64,000 nucleotides of DNA from an uncultured Roseivirga sp. Lineage in GTDB: Bacteria > Bacteroidota > Bacteroidia > Cytophagales > Cyclobacteriaceae. This document shows, one piece after another, positions 27,493 to 36,076 of this stretch (position 1 is its first letter; each line of letters begins with the position of its first letter). The notes under the pieces are model-generated. The model ran no database searches, had not been told where the DNA came from, and saw only the letters and a program-made list of their open reading frames with translations. Made by a program: the position numbers and the translations under genes. The stretch lies in NCBI GenBank assembly GCA_947493005.1, contig CANLOY010000005.1, forward strand, positions 186,001 through 250,000. Reading direction: 5' to 3'.

Positions 27493-30400
27493 GTTTCAGA
27501 GACTTTATTACTAAACTAAGAAAGGAAAATGTCAGGTTAAGTGTAACAGGTAATGATTTGACCGTCAGTGGTGATGGTCAGATCGATGAAAGCCTGTTAA
27601 GAGAACTTAAGGAACGCAAAGCCGAGACGGTCGAATATCTTCGAAAGTCCAAAGGCAGCCAGTCTTATGAACCAATCCCTGTTGCAGAAAGTAAGAAATC
27701 ATACCCTCTTTCTTTCGCTCAACAAAGACTTTGGGTGCATAATGAGTTTGTAAATGATAACTCTGTGTACAATATGTTATCGGCCATTCGGCTGAAAGGT
27801 GATTTGGATATAGGAGCATTCAGAGGAGCATTTTCATCACTTTCACTTCGACACGAAGTACTTAGAACATCCATTAGAGCAGTAGAGGGTAAACCTGAAC
27901 AGGTGATACTTGATGAAGCCCCAATCGAGTTAATGTATCAGGATTTAGTTGGTCATTCTGATCAAGAAGGTATTATTGATCATATAATAAAAGACAGTAC
28001 CTCAAAAAAGTTCGATCTGGGTAATCCACCTTTGGTGTTGCTACATCTTCTAAAGCTCGAAGAACAAGAACACATCATGCTATTAAATATACATCATCTG
28101 ATAGCGGATGGCTGGTCTATCAATATACTTCTGAAGGATCTTATTTATTTCTATGAGTCGTTTAGAGAGGGGAAACCAATGGTTGAATTGCCTCAATTAA
28201 AAGTTCAGTATAAGGATTATGTACAATGGCAGTTAGAATTATTAAATGGCGACCTGGGACGTGAATTGGGAGAATTCTGGAAAAATTACCTTTCGGGAGA
28301 ATTGCCAGTATTAAGCATCCCGTACGATCACCCTCGACCAGTAGTTCGCAGGGATATAGGCTCCACAATCAGTGTCAAAATAGATGACAAATTGAACACT
28401 AACCTAAAGGAGCTTGCTAAACAGCAAGGAGTCAGTTTGTTTATGTTAATGACTTCTATCGCGAAAACCTTGTTTTACAGATATAGTCATCAGCGAGAGG
28501 TTATTATCGGAACAACAACAGGAGGAAGAGAACACACTGATTTGGAACATGTGATCGGCCTCTTTATCAATGCAGTGCCTATTCGTACAGTTATTGATCC
28601 GGACATTACATTTAATGATTTTCTTCAAAAGGTTCGTATTTCTACTACCAAAGCGTTTGAGCATAAAGCCTATCCATTCGATTTAATAGTAAAAGATTTA
28701 GCACTTGAGCGTGATCCTGGAAGACACCCGGTCTTTGATGTTATGGTGATCATGCAAAATTCGGAAATGAACCAAAAGGAATTCGGGGCTATTGAAATGA
28801 GCTCAATTCCAATTCAGAAGTCCATCAGCAAATTCGACCTCACATTTGCATTTAACGAGCAGTCAGACGGAATAGGGTTTTCGATTGAATACAATACCGA
28901 TCTCTTTGAATCAGAAACGATTGATCGTATGACACAACACTTTATGGCGTTGTGTAGAAATATCATTTCTTCACCAGGTTCAACTATCGAAAAATTGTGC
29001 TTTTTATCTTCAGATGAAGAGTATCAGTTAAAAACAGCTTTCAATGATACAGCCCTGGAAAAGCCTAAATATCAAACAATTGCTCAACTATTTGAACAAG
29101 CTGTAGAAAAGTCTCCAACCGCTGTTGCTGTTACCTACAATGGTAGGTCATTTACCTATCAAGAGGTGAACGAAAAGGCCAATAAGCTGGCCAGCTATTT
29201 GGATGAACTAGAGATTGGAGCTAATGATTTTGTAGGTCTGTATCTCGAAAGGGGACTTGCACTTATTGTCAGTATGTTAGGAGTAATGAAGTCGGGCGCT
29301 GCTTTTGTACCATTAGATACTGGACAGCAGGGAGACAGGCTAACATACATGATGAGAGATTCTGGAATGGAGTTACTGATTGTACAATCACACCTGACTT
29401 CAAATGTGAATGTTTCTGATTTAGATCTCATGATTGTAGATGAGGAAGATGTAGTTACTGATTGGCTAGAGGGGTATGAGGTGTCTAATCCTACACTGCA
29501 GATAGTAGAAAATCGGGCGGCCTATGTCATATACACATCGGGAAGTACTGGAAAACCAAAAGGGTGTATTGTTAGTCAAGGGAACATTCTGAACTATATT
29601 AATTGGGCCAATAGAGCCTTCTTTGAAGAAGAAGATTCAGGTAATTTTGGGTTGTTCACATCCATTGGTTTTGACTTTACGCTGACTTGTATTCTCAGTC
29701 CGTTGACTAGAGGAAAGCAACTACACGTGTTTCCTTCTGATCAGGAAATTACAGACATTTTAAAAGAGGTTTTTGATCCTAAGAACCTTATCGATGCAGT
29801 TAAGCTGACTCCTTCCCACGTTTCTTTACTGAATGGAATTGAAAATACTAATATCAGAACAGTTGTCTTGGGTGGTGAGGCTCTGAAAAAGGCACATCTG
29901 AATCGGTTAGATTCAATTAGTTCAAATTTAAGAATAATTAATGAGTATGGCCCAACAGAAGCAACTGTAGGCTGTGTGGCTAAAACAATGACGTTGGATG
30001 CTCCTATTCTCATAGGTTCACCAATTGATAATACCAGTATTTTTATTCTTGACGACAAACTGCAACTGGTCCCCATTGGAGTAGTGGGTGAACTATGTAT
30101 AGCGGGAGCCGGAGTTGCCATCGGTTATATGAACAAGGAATCATTGACAGCCGAGAAGTTCATAGATAATCCTCATAAGCCAGGAGAGCGGTTATACCGA
30201 AGTGGAGATAAGGCCAGGTGGTTGGCTTCTGGTGAAGTTGAATATTTAGGTCGTTTTGATGAACAAGTAAAGGTCAGAGGACATCGTATTGAACCAGGTG
30301 AAATAGAACAACAATTGATTAGCCATGATCGTGTTTCAGAAGCAGTTGTCGTAGCTAAAAATGATCATGCTGGTAATGTTTTTCTGGACGCATATCTGCA

Positions 30401-32936
30401 TGCTGAAGAGAGCCTGGATGTGGCTCAGTTAAGAAACTTTTTGAGTAAAGGTTTACCTGAGTTTATGATTCCTGCACATTTTATTGTTGTTGACAAGATT
30501 CCATTGACCTCTAATGGTAAGGTTGACCGTAGAGCTTTGCTAGAGCTCGATTCGACATCTTTGTCTCTTGGAAGCGAAGCTGAGGCCCCTCGGAATTCAA
30601 TAGAAAGGCTCTTGGTTGAAATTTGGCAAGAACTTCTCAATTCATCAGAAATTGGCATAAATGATAACTTCTTTCATTTGGGCGGAGATTCTATTAAAGC
30701 GATACAACTCAGTTCTAAAATTCAGAAGTGTGGCTTGCAAGTAGATTTGAATATGCTATTTCAATATCCTACGATTAAATCCTTAAGCGCACAAGTAAAG
30801 GGCTTAAGAGTAGAGGCACCTCAGGGAAAAATAGAAGGTCCTGTAATGTTGACTCCTATTCAACAAGAGTTCTTTTCGGCTAACCACCCTGAACCGAACC
30901 ATTTTAACCAATCAGTCATGCTCTTCAGTAAGACAAACCTGGTGGAAGAGTATGTTTTAACAGCTTTAAATGCCCTTTGTGATCATCATGATGCTTTACG
31001 TTTGAGGTATGATATCAGTAAAAAAGCTGTTGAACAATGGTGTGATGACAATGCCGAAGAGTCTTTTGTGCTGAGCACATTTGACATGGAAACGGTTGAC
31101 TCTCCAGAGAAGGAAATACTCTTCGAAGCCGAGAAGATACAACAGAGTCTGTCAATCGAAAAAGGCCCTGTATTGCATTGTGGAATTTTTCATACTTCAC
31201 AAGGAGATTACTTACTGGTTGTTGCTCATCATCTAGTTATAGATGGAGTCTCATGGCGTATTTTGCTAGAAGATTTTGTAGATATTTACAGGAACTTAGA
31301 GTCAGGACACTCTTTTGAATTGCCATCGAAGACCTCTTCTTATCAACAGTGGGCTGCAAAACTCAATTCTTATGCCAGCGATTCGGCTCTGCTATGCCAG
31401 CTTGATTATTGGCAGAAAGTAGTCGAAACCCCTGTTTTAGAACTCCCAAGGAACAAGGTTGCAAGAGAGAATTCTCTGAAGATTACGGAAGTACAGTCAA
31501 TGCACTTGACTCCAGAAATGACCGAAAAGCTTGTTTCACAGGTACATAAAGCCTACGATACCCAAATCAATGATCTATTGCTTACTGCCTTGGCACTTTC
31601 AATCAATGATTGGATCGGAACCAGCAAAGTACGAGTCCATCTGGAAGGGCACGGAAGAGAAGACTTATTTGATGAGTTAAATTTGAATAGAACAATCGGA
31701 TGGTTTACCAGTTTGTTTCCTGTTCTTCTTCCTGTTGAAGCCCCTGAACTCCTGGGAGATTGCATAAAGGGAATAAAAGAGAATCTTCGTGAAGTACCAG
31801 ACAAGGGTATAGGATACGGTATTTTGAGTCATCTTAGTTCTTTAGATGGATCAAAAATGGTTTCCTTACACCCTGAAATAGTATTCAATTATCTGGGGCA
31901 ATTTGATAAAGACGCAGGGGATGGTTTGTTTGTCAGGTCAGACCTATCTTCAGGTAAAAACAAAAGTGATTCTTGTTTTCGAGAACAAGTTTTGGGAATA
32001 AATGGCTCCATTACCAATGGAGCACTTCACCTCAGATTTGATTACAACATCCTGGAATTCTCAGAAACGACCATCACCAATTTTGTTTCAAGTTTTAAGG
32101 ATCATCTTGAAGCGATTATTCATCATTGTTTGGAAATAACAGCTCAACACCCAGAAGTATCCTCGGTTGAAAAAGAGGGTTCCATCGAAGAGGAAAATGA
32201 GATTGGTATCAAGTTGAGCAATGACAAATCAGAAAAGGTGTTCGCATTTCCTTCTCTATACGGGATGGCTATAGGCTATGCCTCTTTAGCAAACGAGCTT
32301 AATGATGTTTGCATGGTAGCTTATGACTTCCTTGATGATAGGAGGTGGCGTGAGCGATATTATGAATCAATCAAGGATTATCAACCAATGGGTCCTTACA
32401 CATTCTTTGGATATTCTGGAGGAGCCATTCTGGCTTACGAAATGGCGACTTTCTTCGAGAGTAAAGGAGATACTGTTTCCAACCTCATTTTAATAGATCA
32501 GGCACCTGTTTTAAAGACAGAGGTTGTTTCTGAAACAGCTCTTTCAAACCTGGCGGATAGTATGCTGGATCCTTCTGAGGAGGCATTGAGGAATAATCCT
32601 TATGGTAAAGTGCTTTTGGAAGACCCTGTTCTGATGAAGAAGGTCAGGAATGGAATTATTGCTTATAAAAGACTCTTGAGTCAGTCTAGAACAGAAGGTA
32701 GTATTAGGTCTGATATTCATCTTCTTTCAGAAGAAAGTGATTGTGGGCGGGCACTGGAAGACAAGTTGAGTTGGAACCAATTCACCTCGGGAAGTATGAA
32801 TTATATTCAAGGGTCTGGGGGGCACAGGCAAATTTTTACTCCTCCCCATTTCCAGACTAACGTAGAGCACATTAGGAAAATAATGCGTCAGATTCTTACA
32901 AAAGAGGAAGTATACCAGTTTCAACCAACACACTAA
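27489..32936 (+). CDS. NRPS termination protein: docking-C-A-T-E-TE
   Basis: 1815 aa. Residues 1-55 (SFRDFITKLRKENVRLSVTG, then ELKERKAETVEYL) match the TubC-type N-terminal docking domain. Then come C (HHLIADGWS near 200), A (YTSGSTGKPKGC near 680, final TSNGKVDRR near 1008) and a carrier domain with the E-type variant GGDSIKA near 1066. An epimerisation domain (HHLVIDGVSWRILLEDF near 1247, HLEGHGRE near 1395) and a thioesterase with GYSGG near 1640 and a candidate catalytic His in GSGGHRQIF near 1777 complete it. The hand-read A code DFTKVGEVGK is closest to Asn (DLTKLGEVGK), so D-Asn or D-Asp is predicted at the last position. TE follows E directly with no second carrier. Translation is coupled to NRPS1 (ATGA). 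Confidence 0.95.
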   Translation: MSFRDFITKLRKENVRLSVTGNDLTVSGDGQIDESLLRELKERKAETVEYLRKSKGSQSYEPIPVAESKKSYPLSFAQQRLWVHNEFVNDNSVYNMLSAIRLKGDLDIGAFRGAFSSLSLRHEVLRTSIRAVEGKPEQVILDEAPIELMYQDLVGHSDQEGIIDHIIKDSTSKKFDLGNPPLVLLHLLKLEEQEHIMLLNIHHLIADGWSINILLKDLIYFYESFREGKPMVELPQLKVQYKDYVQWQLELLNGDLGRELGEFWKNYLSGELPVLSIPYDHPRPVVRRDIGSTISVKIDDKLNTNLKELAKQQGVSLFMLMTSIAKTLFYRYSHQREVIIGTTTGGREHTDLEHVIGLFINAVPIRTVIDPDITFNDFLQKVRISTTKAFEHKAYPFDLIVKDLALERDPGRHPVFDVMVIMQNSEMNQKEFGAIEMSSIPIQKSISKFDLTFAFNEQSDGIGFSIEYNTDLFESETIDRMTQHFMALCRNIISSPGSTIEKLCFLSSDEEYQLKTAFNDTALEKPKYQTIAQLFEQAVEKSPTAVAVTYNGRSFTYQEVNEKANKLASYLDELEIGANDFVGLYLERGLALIVSMLGVMKSGAAFVPLDTGQQGDRLTYMMRDSGMELLIVQSHLTSNVNVSDLDLMIVDEEDVVTDWLEGYEVSNPTLQIVENRAAYVIYTSGSTGKPKGCIVSQGNILNYINWANRAFFEEEDSGNFGLFTSIGFDFTLTCILSPLTRGKQLHVFPSDQEITDILKEVFDPKNLIDAVKLTPSHVSLLNGIENTNIRTVVLGGEALKKAHLNRLDSISSNLRIINEYGPTEATVGCVAKTMTLDAPILIGSPIDNTSIFILDDKLQLVPIGVVGELCIAGAGVAIGYMNKESLTAEKFIDNPHKPGERLYRSGDKARWLASGEVEYLGRFDEQVKVRGHRIEPGEIEQQLISHDRVSEAVVVAKNDHAGNVFLDAYLHAEESLDVAQLRNFLSKGLPEFMIPAHFIVVDKIPLTSNGKVDRRALLELDSTSLSLGSEAEAPRNSIERLLVEIWQELLNSSEIGINDNFFHLGGDSIKAIQLSSKIQKCGLQVDLNMLFQYPTIKSLSAQVKGLRVEAPQGKIEGPVMLTPIQQEFFSANHPEPNHFNQSVMLFSKTNLVEEYVLTALNALCDHHDALRLRYDISKKAVEQWCDDNAEESFVLSTFDMETVDSPEKEILFEAEKIQQSLSIEKGPVLHCGIFHTSQGDYLLVVAHHLVIDGVSWRILLEDFVDIYRNLESGHSFELPSKTSSYQQWAAKLNSYASDSALLCQLDYWQKVVETPVLELPRNKVARENSLKITEVQSMHLTPEMTEKLVSQVHKAYDTQINDLLLTALALSINDWIGTSKVRVHLEGHGREDLFDELNLNRTIGWFTSLFPVLLPVEAPELLGDCIKGIKENLREVPDKGIGYGILSHLSSLDGSKMVSLHPEIVFNYLGQFDKDAGDGLFVRSDLSSGKNKSDSCFREQVLGINGSITNGALHLRFDYNILEFSETTITNFVSSFKDHLEAIIHHCLEITAQHPEVSSVEKEGSIEEENEIGIKLSNDKSEKVFAFPSLYGMAIGYASLANELNDVCMVAYDFLDDRRWRERYYESIKDYQPMGPYTFFGYSGGAILAYEMATFFESKGDTVSNLILIDQAPVLKTEVVSETALSNLADSMLDPSEEALRNNPYGKVLLEDPVLMKKVRNGIIAYKRLLSQSRTEGSIRSDIHLLSEESDCGRALEDKLSWNQFTSGSMNYIQGSGGHRQIFTPPHFQTNVEHIRKIMRQILTKEEVYQFQPTH

Positions 32937-32953
32937 GATTTTAAAATAGTTCA

Positions 32954-33925
32954 ATGAAAAGATTTGATCTTTCAGAGGACAGTTTTGTCCTGAATGCACA
33001 GTCAGATGGAAAAAGAGCCATGGATTGGGTTAGCGAAAATGAGGAAATAATTCAAGAGAGACTCTCCAGGCAAGGGGCATTGCTAATAAGAGGTTTGAAT
33101 ATAATCAGTGGGAAACAGTTCGGCTCCATTTTAAGCAGGATGTTTGGTGCTGAACTTCTCAAATATTCATATCGGTCTACCCCCAGGACTGGTTTAAAAG
33201 GCAATGTTTATACGGCTACAGAGTACCATAAGGATAAGATCATCCCTATGCATAATGAAAACTCTTACTCTAATGTCTGGCCTATGAATATTGGTTTTTT
33301 GTGCATGGTACCTGCTGAAAAGGGAGGAGAAACTCCTATAGTAGATAGTAGGATTGTATATGAAAAAATACCCATAACCATTCGAAAAAAATTTGAAGAA
33401 AAGGGAGTTAAGTACGTAAGGAACTATGGAGATATTGACTTGCCTTGGGAAGAAGTGTTTCAAACCTCTGATAAGCATGAAGTAGAGGCGTTTTGTAATG
33501 AAAACAAACTGAAATATAAATGGCTGGATGATAATCGTTTGCGCACCTGGCAAGTAAATCAAGCCACCGCACTCCATCCTGTTACCAATGAATGGGTTTG
33601 GCTTAATCAGGCACATTTATTTCATATTTCTAGTGTAGATAAAGAGACACGTGCCAGTATGTTGTCTATGTTGGGTGAGGATAATCTTCCAAGAAATACA
33701 TACTATGGTGATGGAAGCCAGATAGAGGAAAGTGACCTGGAAGTCATTCGCCAGGTATATAAGGAAGAGCAGTTCACATTTTCCTGGCAAAAGAATGACT
33801 TTTTGTTGTTGGATAATATGCTGTATGCACATGGCAGAAGGCCTTTTGAAGGAGAAAGAAAAGTACTGGTTGGAATGGCAAAACCTTTCGAAAGGAAGAA
33901 GGAGTCATATACCAGCATAAACTAA
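32954..33925 (+). CDS. TauD/SyrP-like Fe(II)/2-oxoglutarate hydroxylase (paralogue 2)
   Basis: A 323-aa paralogue of the enzyme at 11161. It keeps the iron-binding His-Asn-Glu in MHNENSYSNVWP, the distal His/Arg in YAHGRRPFEGERKVLVGM and the SyrP-branch signature PAEKGGETPIVDSRIVY. SyrP hydroxylates the beta carbon of carrier-bound Asp. The last NRPS module here reads as Asn/Asp, so beta-hydroxylation of that residue is the simplest proposal. It starts 17 bp after the NRPS2 stop and ends 8 bp before the racemase, so it is part of the NRPS operon. Which of the two paralogues acts on which residue cannot be told from sequence. Confidence 0.9.
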   Translation: MKRFDLSEDSFVLNAQSDGKRAMDWVSENEEIIQERLSRQGALLIRGLNIISGKQFGSILSRMFGAELLKYSYRSTPRTGLKGNVYTATEYHKDKIIPMHNENSYSNVWPMNIGFLCMVPAEKGGETPIVDSRIVYEKIPITIRKKFEEKGVKYVRNYGDIDLPWEEVFQTSDKHEVEAFCNENKLKYKWLDDNRLRTWQVNQATALHPVTNEWVWLNQAHLFHISSVDKETRASMLSMLGEDNLPRNTYYGDGSQIEESDLEVIRQVYKEEQFTFSWQKNDFLLLDNMLYAHGRRPFEGERKVLVGMAKPFERKKESYTSIN

Positions 33926-33933
33926 CAAGTTTT

Positions 33934-34683
33934 ATGATTGGTATAATTGGAGGAGTTGGTCCCTATGCTGGTTTAGACCTGGTATCAAAGATACTGGACA
34001 ACACCCGAGCTAACCATGACCAGGAACACATCCCTCTACTTCTTTGGTCACTTCCCAATCAAATATCGGATAGAACAGAGTACTTGGAGGGAAAGTCAAC
34101 AATTAATCCGGGTATTGAGCTAGCTCGGTTAACAAAACAAGCAATTTCTTCAGGGGCTCGAGCAATAGGAATCCCATGCAATACAGCGCATGTCCCTGAT
34201 ATTTTGAACCATGTTTCTAATAGTATTAATGCTTACCATAAAAAAGTAGTGCTTGTGAATATGGTGGAAGAGGTGACCAAGGCCTTATTAAATTATGATA
34301 CTCCTTTAGAGACGATAGGCATACTAAGCACCAATGGTACTTATCAATCAGGGTTATATAAGACGAAATTGAGTAAAGCTGGTTTTCGAGTACTTAGGCC
34401 CGACAATATCACTCAAAGAGAAGTAATTCACCCAGCAATTTATGCAACCTATGGTATTAAAGCATTTTCAAACCCGGTAACTGATCGCGCTGCAAATGAC
34501 ATTAAAAAGGTTGCATGGAGCCTTATTATGGATGGTGCTCAGGCCATTGTTCTTGCGTGCTCAGAATTGCCTTTGGTCTTTCCAGGTGAGCATCATTTTG
34601 AAGGAGTGCCACTTATTGATTCCACCAAAATACTAGCTAGAGCCTTAATATGGCGAGTTTGTCCAGAGAAATTGAAGCCATAG
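33934..34683 (+). CDS. aspartate/glutamate racemase family protein
   Basis: A 249-aa PLP-independent racemase with a pseudo-dimeric fold. It opens with MIGIIGGVGPYAG. The two catalytic cysteines sit in GIPCNTAH and VLACSELPL, the usual arrangement in Asp/Glu/hydantoin racemases. The substrate is not fixed by these motifs. Being the fourth gene of the NRPS operon, it may supply D-Asp or D-Glu as a building block or precursor, although the terminal module has its own epimerisation domain. No transcription stop is seen before the 130-bp spacer to the regulator genes. Confidence 0.87.
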   Translation: MIGIIGGVGPYAGLDLVSKILDNTRANHDQEHIPLLLWSLPNQISDRTEYLEGKSTINPGIELARLTKQAISSGARAIGIPCNTAHVPDILNHVSNSINAYHKKVVLVNMVEEVTKALLNYDTPLETIGILSTNGTYQSGLYKTKLSKAGFRVLRPDNITQREVIHPAIYATYGIKAFSNPVTDRAANDIKKVAWSLIMDGAQAIVLACSELPLVFPGEHHFEGVPLIDSTKILARALIWRVCPEKLKP

Positions 34684-34707
34684 TGTGTTGATGAGGATAA
34701 TGTCATT

Positions 34708-34762
34708 TATCGGATGAACCATCTCTGTTCTGTCCGATGACTACCCTTACCTTGTCCGATAT
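34708..34762 (+). promoter_or_regulatory. TGTCCGAT direct repeats upstream of the regulator pair
   Basis: TGTCCGATGA at 34731 and TGTCCGATAT at 34753 are direct repeats exactly 22 bp apart (two helical turns). An inverted partial copy (TTATCGGAT) lies near 34708. Spacing of this kind is typical of LytTR or AraC dimer sites. They lie upstream of a TAAATTTG promoter box, in an activator-type position. Confidence 0.55.
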
Positions 34763-34779
34763 ACATCTCTTTAAGTAGA

Positions 34780-34787
34780 TAAATTTG
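34780..34787 (+). promoter_or_regulatory. Bacteroidota-type -7 promoter box (TAnnTTTG)
   Basis: TAAATTTG matches the TAnnTTTG consensus exactly and is 27 bp before the ATG of the AraC-type gene. A good TTG -33 element at the usual distance is not obvious, which fits an activator-dependent promoter. Confidence 0.5.
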
Positions 34788-34813
34788 ATTAATAAACACA
34801 CACAACATTAACT

Positions 34814-35362
34814 ATGGCAATTATGATAATAGAGGATTTCCCCTCTGAGGGGAAAGACCTTACTAAAATGGTTAAGACTATGGGATACTCGATTGTTGGA
34901 GTCAACAGAAGAGAGTCTATAAGTCGAATTAAGAATTTACATGACTATGAGTGCTTATGGGCTGTTCAAAGAAGCAATACAGACTATTCTTTGTTGAAAT
35001 CACATATTCAGGTACCCACATCAGAATTCTTATGGTTAAATAGTATTCAGGTATACATTGTAAAACACATGAGTAACTCTCTGTTAACAGCAGAAAGTAT
35101 AGCTTATGAACACGCGATAAGCGTGAGACACTTGTCGAGAAAGCTGAAAAAGCTTACTAATAGCAATACGACCGAATACATTAGAGAGGTACGCCTAAGA
35201 AAGGCTTTGGAATATATTGAAAGTGGTGTATGTTCTTCTGTTAAGGCCGTGAGTCACACAGTGGGATACCATGATCAGAAATATTTTTCCAAAATCTTTC
35301 GTAATAAGTTCAAAGTGTCGCCATCAGAGCTTATCAAACGAGAGGCAGAGTGCTTGCTATGA
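34814..35362 (+). CDS. AraC-type regulator with truncated receiver-like N-terminus
   Basis: 182 aa. The last 100 residues are an AraC double helix-turn-helix (AESIAYEHAISVRHLSRKLK, then AVSHTVGYHDQKYFSKIFRN). The first 30 residues (IIEDFPSEGKDLTKMVKTMG) resemble the start of the receiver domain in the next gene. The protein is too short to hold a full receiver and lacks a phospho-Asp strand, so it cannot be phosphorylated in the usual way. Its stop overlaps the next start as ATGA. Position inside the locus and the repeats upstream suggest a cluster-specific regulator. Confidence 0.85.
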   Translation: MAIMIIEDFPSEGKDLTKMVKTMGYSIVGVNRRESISRIKNLHDYECLWAVQRSNTDYSLLKSHIQVPTSEFLWLNSIQVYIVKHMSNSLLTAESIAYEHAISVRHLSRKLKKLTNSNTTEYIREVRLRKALEYIESGVCSSVKAVSHTVGYHDQKYFSKIFRNKFKVSPSELIKREAECLL

Positions 35363-36066
35363 AAGTTCTTATAGTTGAAGAATGTCCATTTGAAGGAAAA
35401 TACCTGGCAGAGATGGTTGTTGATCAGGGTTATTCTGTTTTAGGCAACGTTGGAAGTTTCAAGGAAGCAGACGTGCTTTGGAGAGATAATAACCCAGATT
35501 TATGCATCTATGATGATAAACTTGAGTCAAGCTCTCAAAATTGGCAATGGCTTTCTGAAATGATCTCTAAAAAACCATTACCATTAATTGTTTCAGCAAA
35601 GAAGGTAAGGCCTGAGATAAGAGATTGTCTTGACCATTATTCACATATGCCAAAGCCAGCTTCAACTGAAGACTTCAAACTTGCTGTTTCTGACTCGGTG
35701 GTTAAGTTTCAAAAGAACAAGTCATACGATTCTTTTCTTGATGTTCGATTGTCAGATAGGATGTTCATTAAGGATCACATGAACAACTATAAACTTGTAA
35801 TGATGGACGATATATTATGGGCTAAAGGCGAAGGAAACTATACACGCATTGTCACAACACACGGATACTATCTTATCCGTGTGTTTCTGGGAGATTTTCT
35901 TAGGAATATGCCTGCTGATAGCTTCGCTAGAATTCATAAGTCTTATATGATTAATTTACGTTCAGTAACCGAAATCAGAGCAGGTAATGTACTGATAGAG
36001 GATACAGAAATTCCACTAGCCAAATCTTATAGAAATAATGTATTGACACGATTTCAGACTTATTGA
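35359..36066 (+). CDS. LytTR response regulator
   Basis: 235 aa from the ATG at 35359; the ORF track adds three codons. Residues 1-120 are a receiver domain: acidic pair in IVEECP, candidate phospho-Asp in DLCIYDDKLE, Ser in LIVSAKK and the conserved Lys in HMPKP. Residues about 140-235 are a LytTR DNA-binding domain (DDILWAKGEGNYTRIVT, FARIHKSYMINLRSVTEI). LytTR regulators bind direct repeats about 21-22 bp apart. No histidine kinase gene is adjacent. It is convergent with the PPTase gene, with 10 bp between stops. Confidence 0.9.
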   Translation: MKVLIVEECPFEGKYLAEMVVDQGYSVLGNVGSFKEADVLWRDNNPDLCIYDDKLESSSQNWQWLSEMISKKPLPLIVSAKKVRPEIRDCLDHYSHMPKPASTEDFKLAVSDSVVKFQKNKSYDSFLDVRLSDRMFIKDHMNNYKLVMMDDILWAKGEGNYTRIVTTHGYYLIRVFLGDFLRNMPADSFARIHKSYMINLRSVTEIRAGNVLIEDTEIPLAKSYRNNVLTRFQTY

Positions 36067-36076
36067 AATCGTGTCA

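Noticed and set aside
27489-27660. Chance N-terminal tail of NRPS2
   Set aside because: The first 55 residues follow the TubC docking-domain pattern, so the long start is kept.
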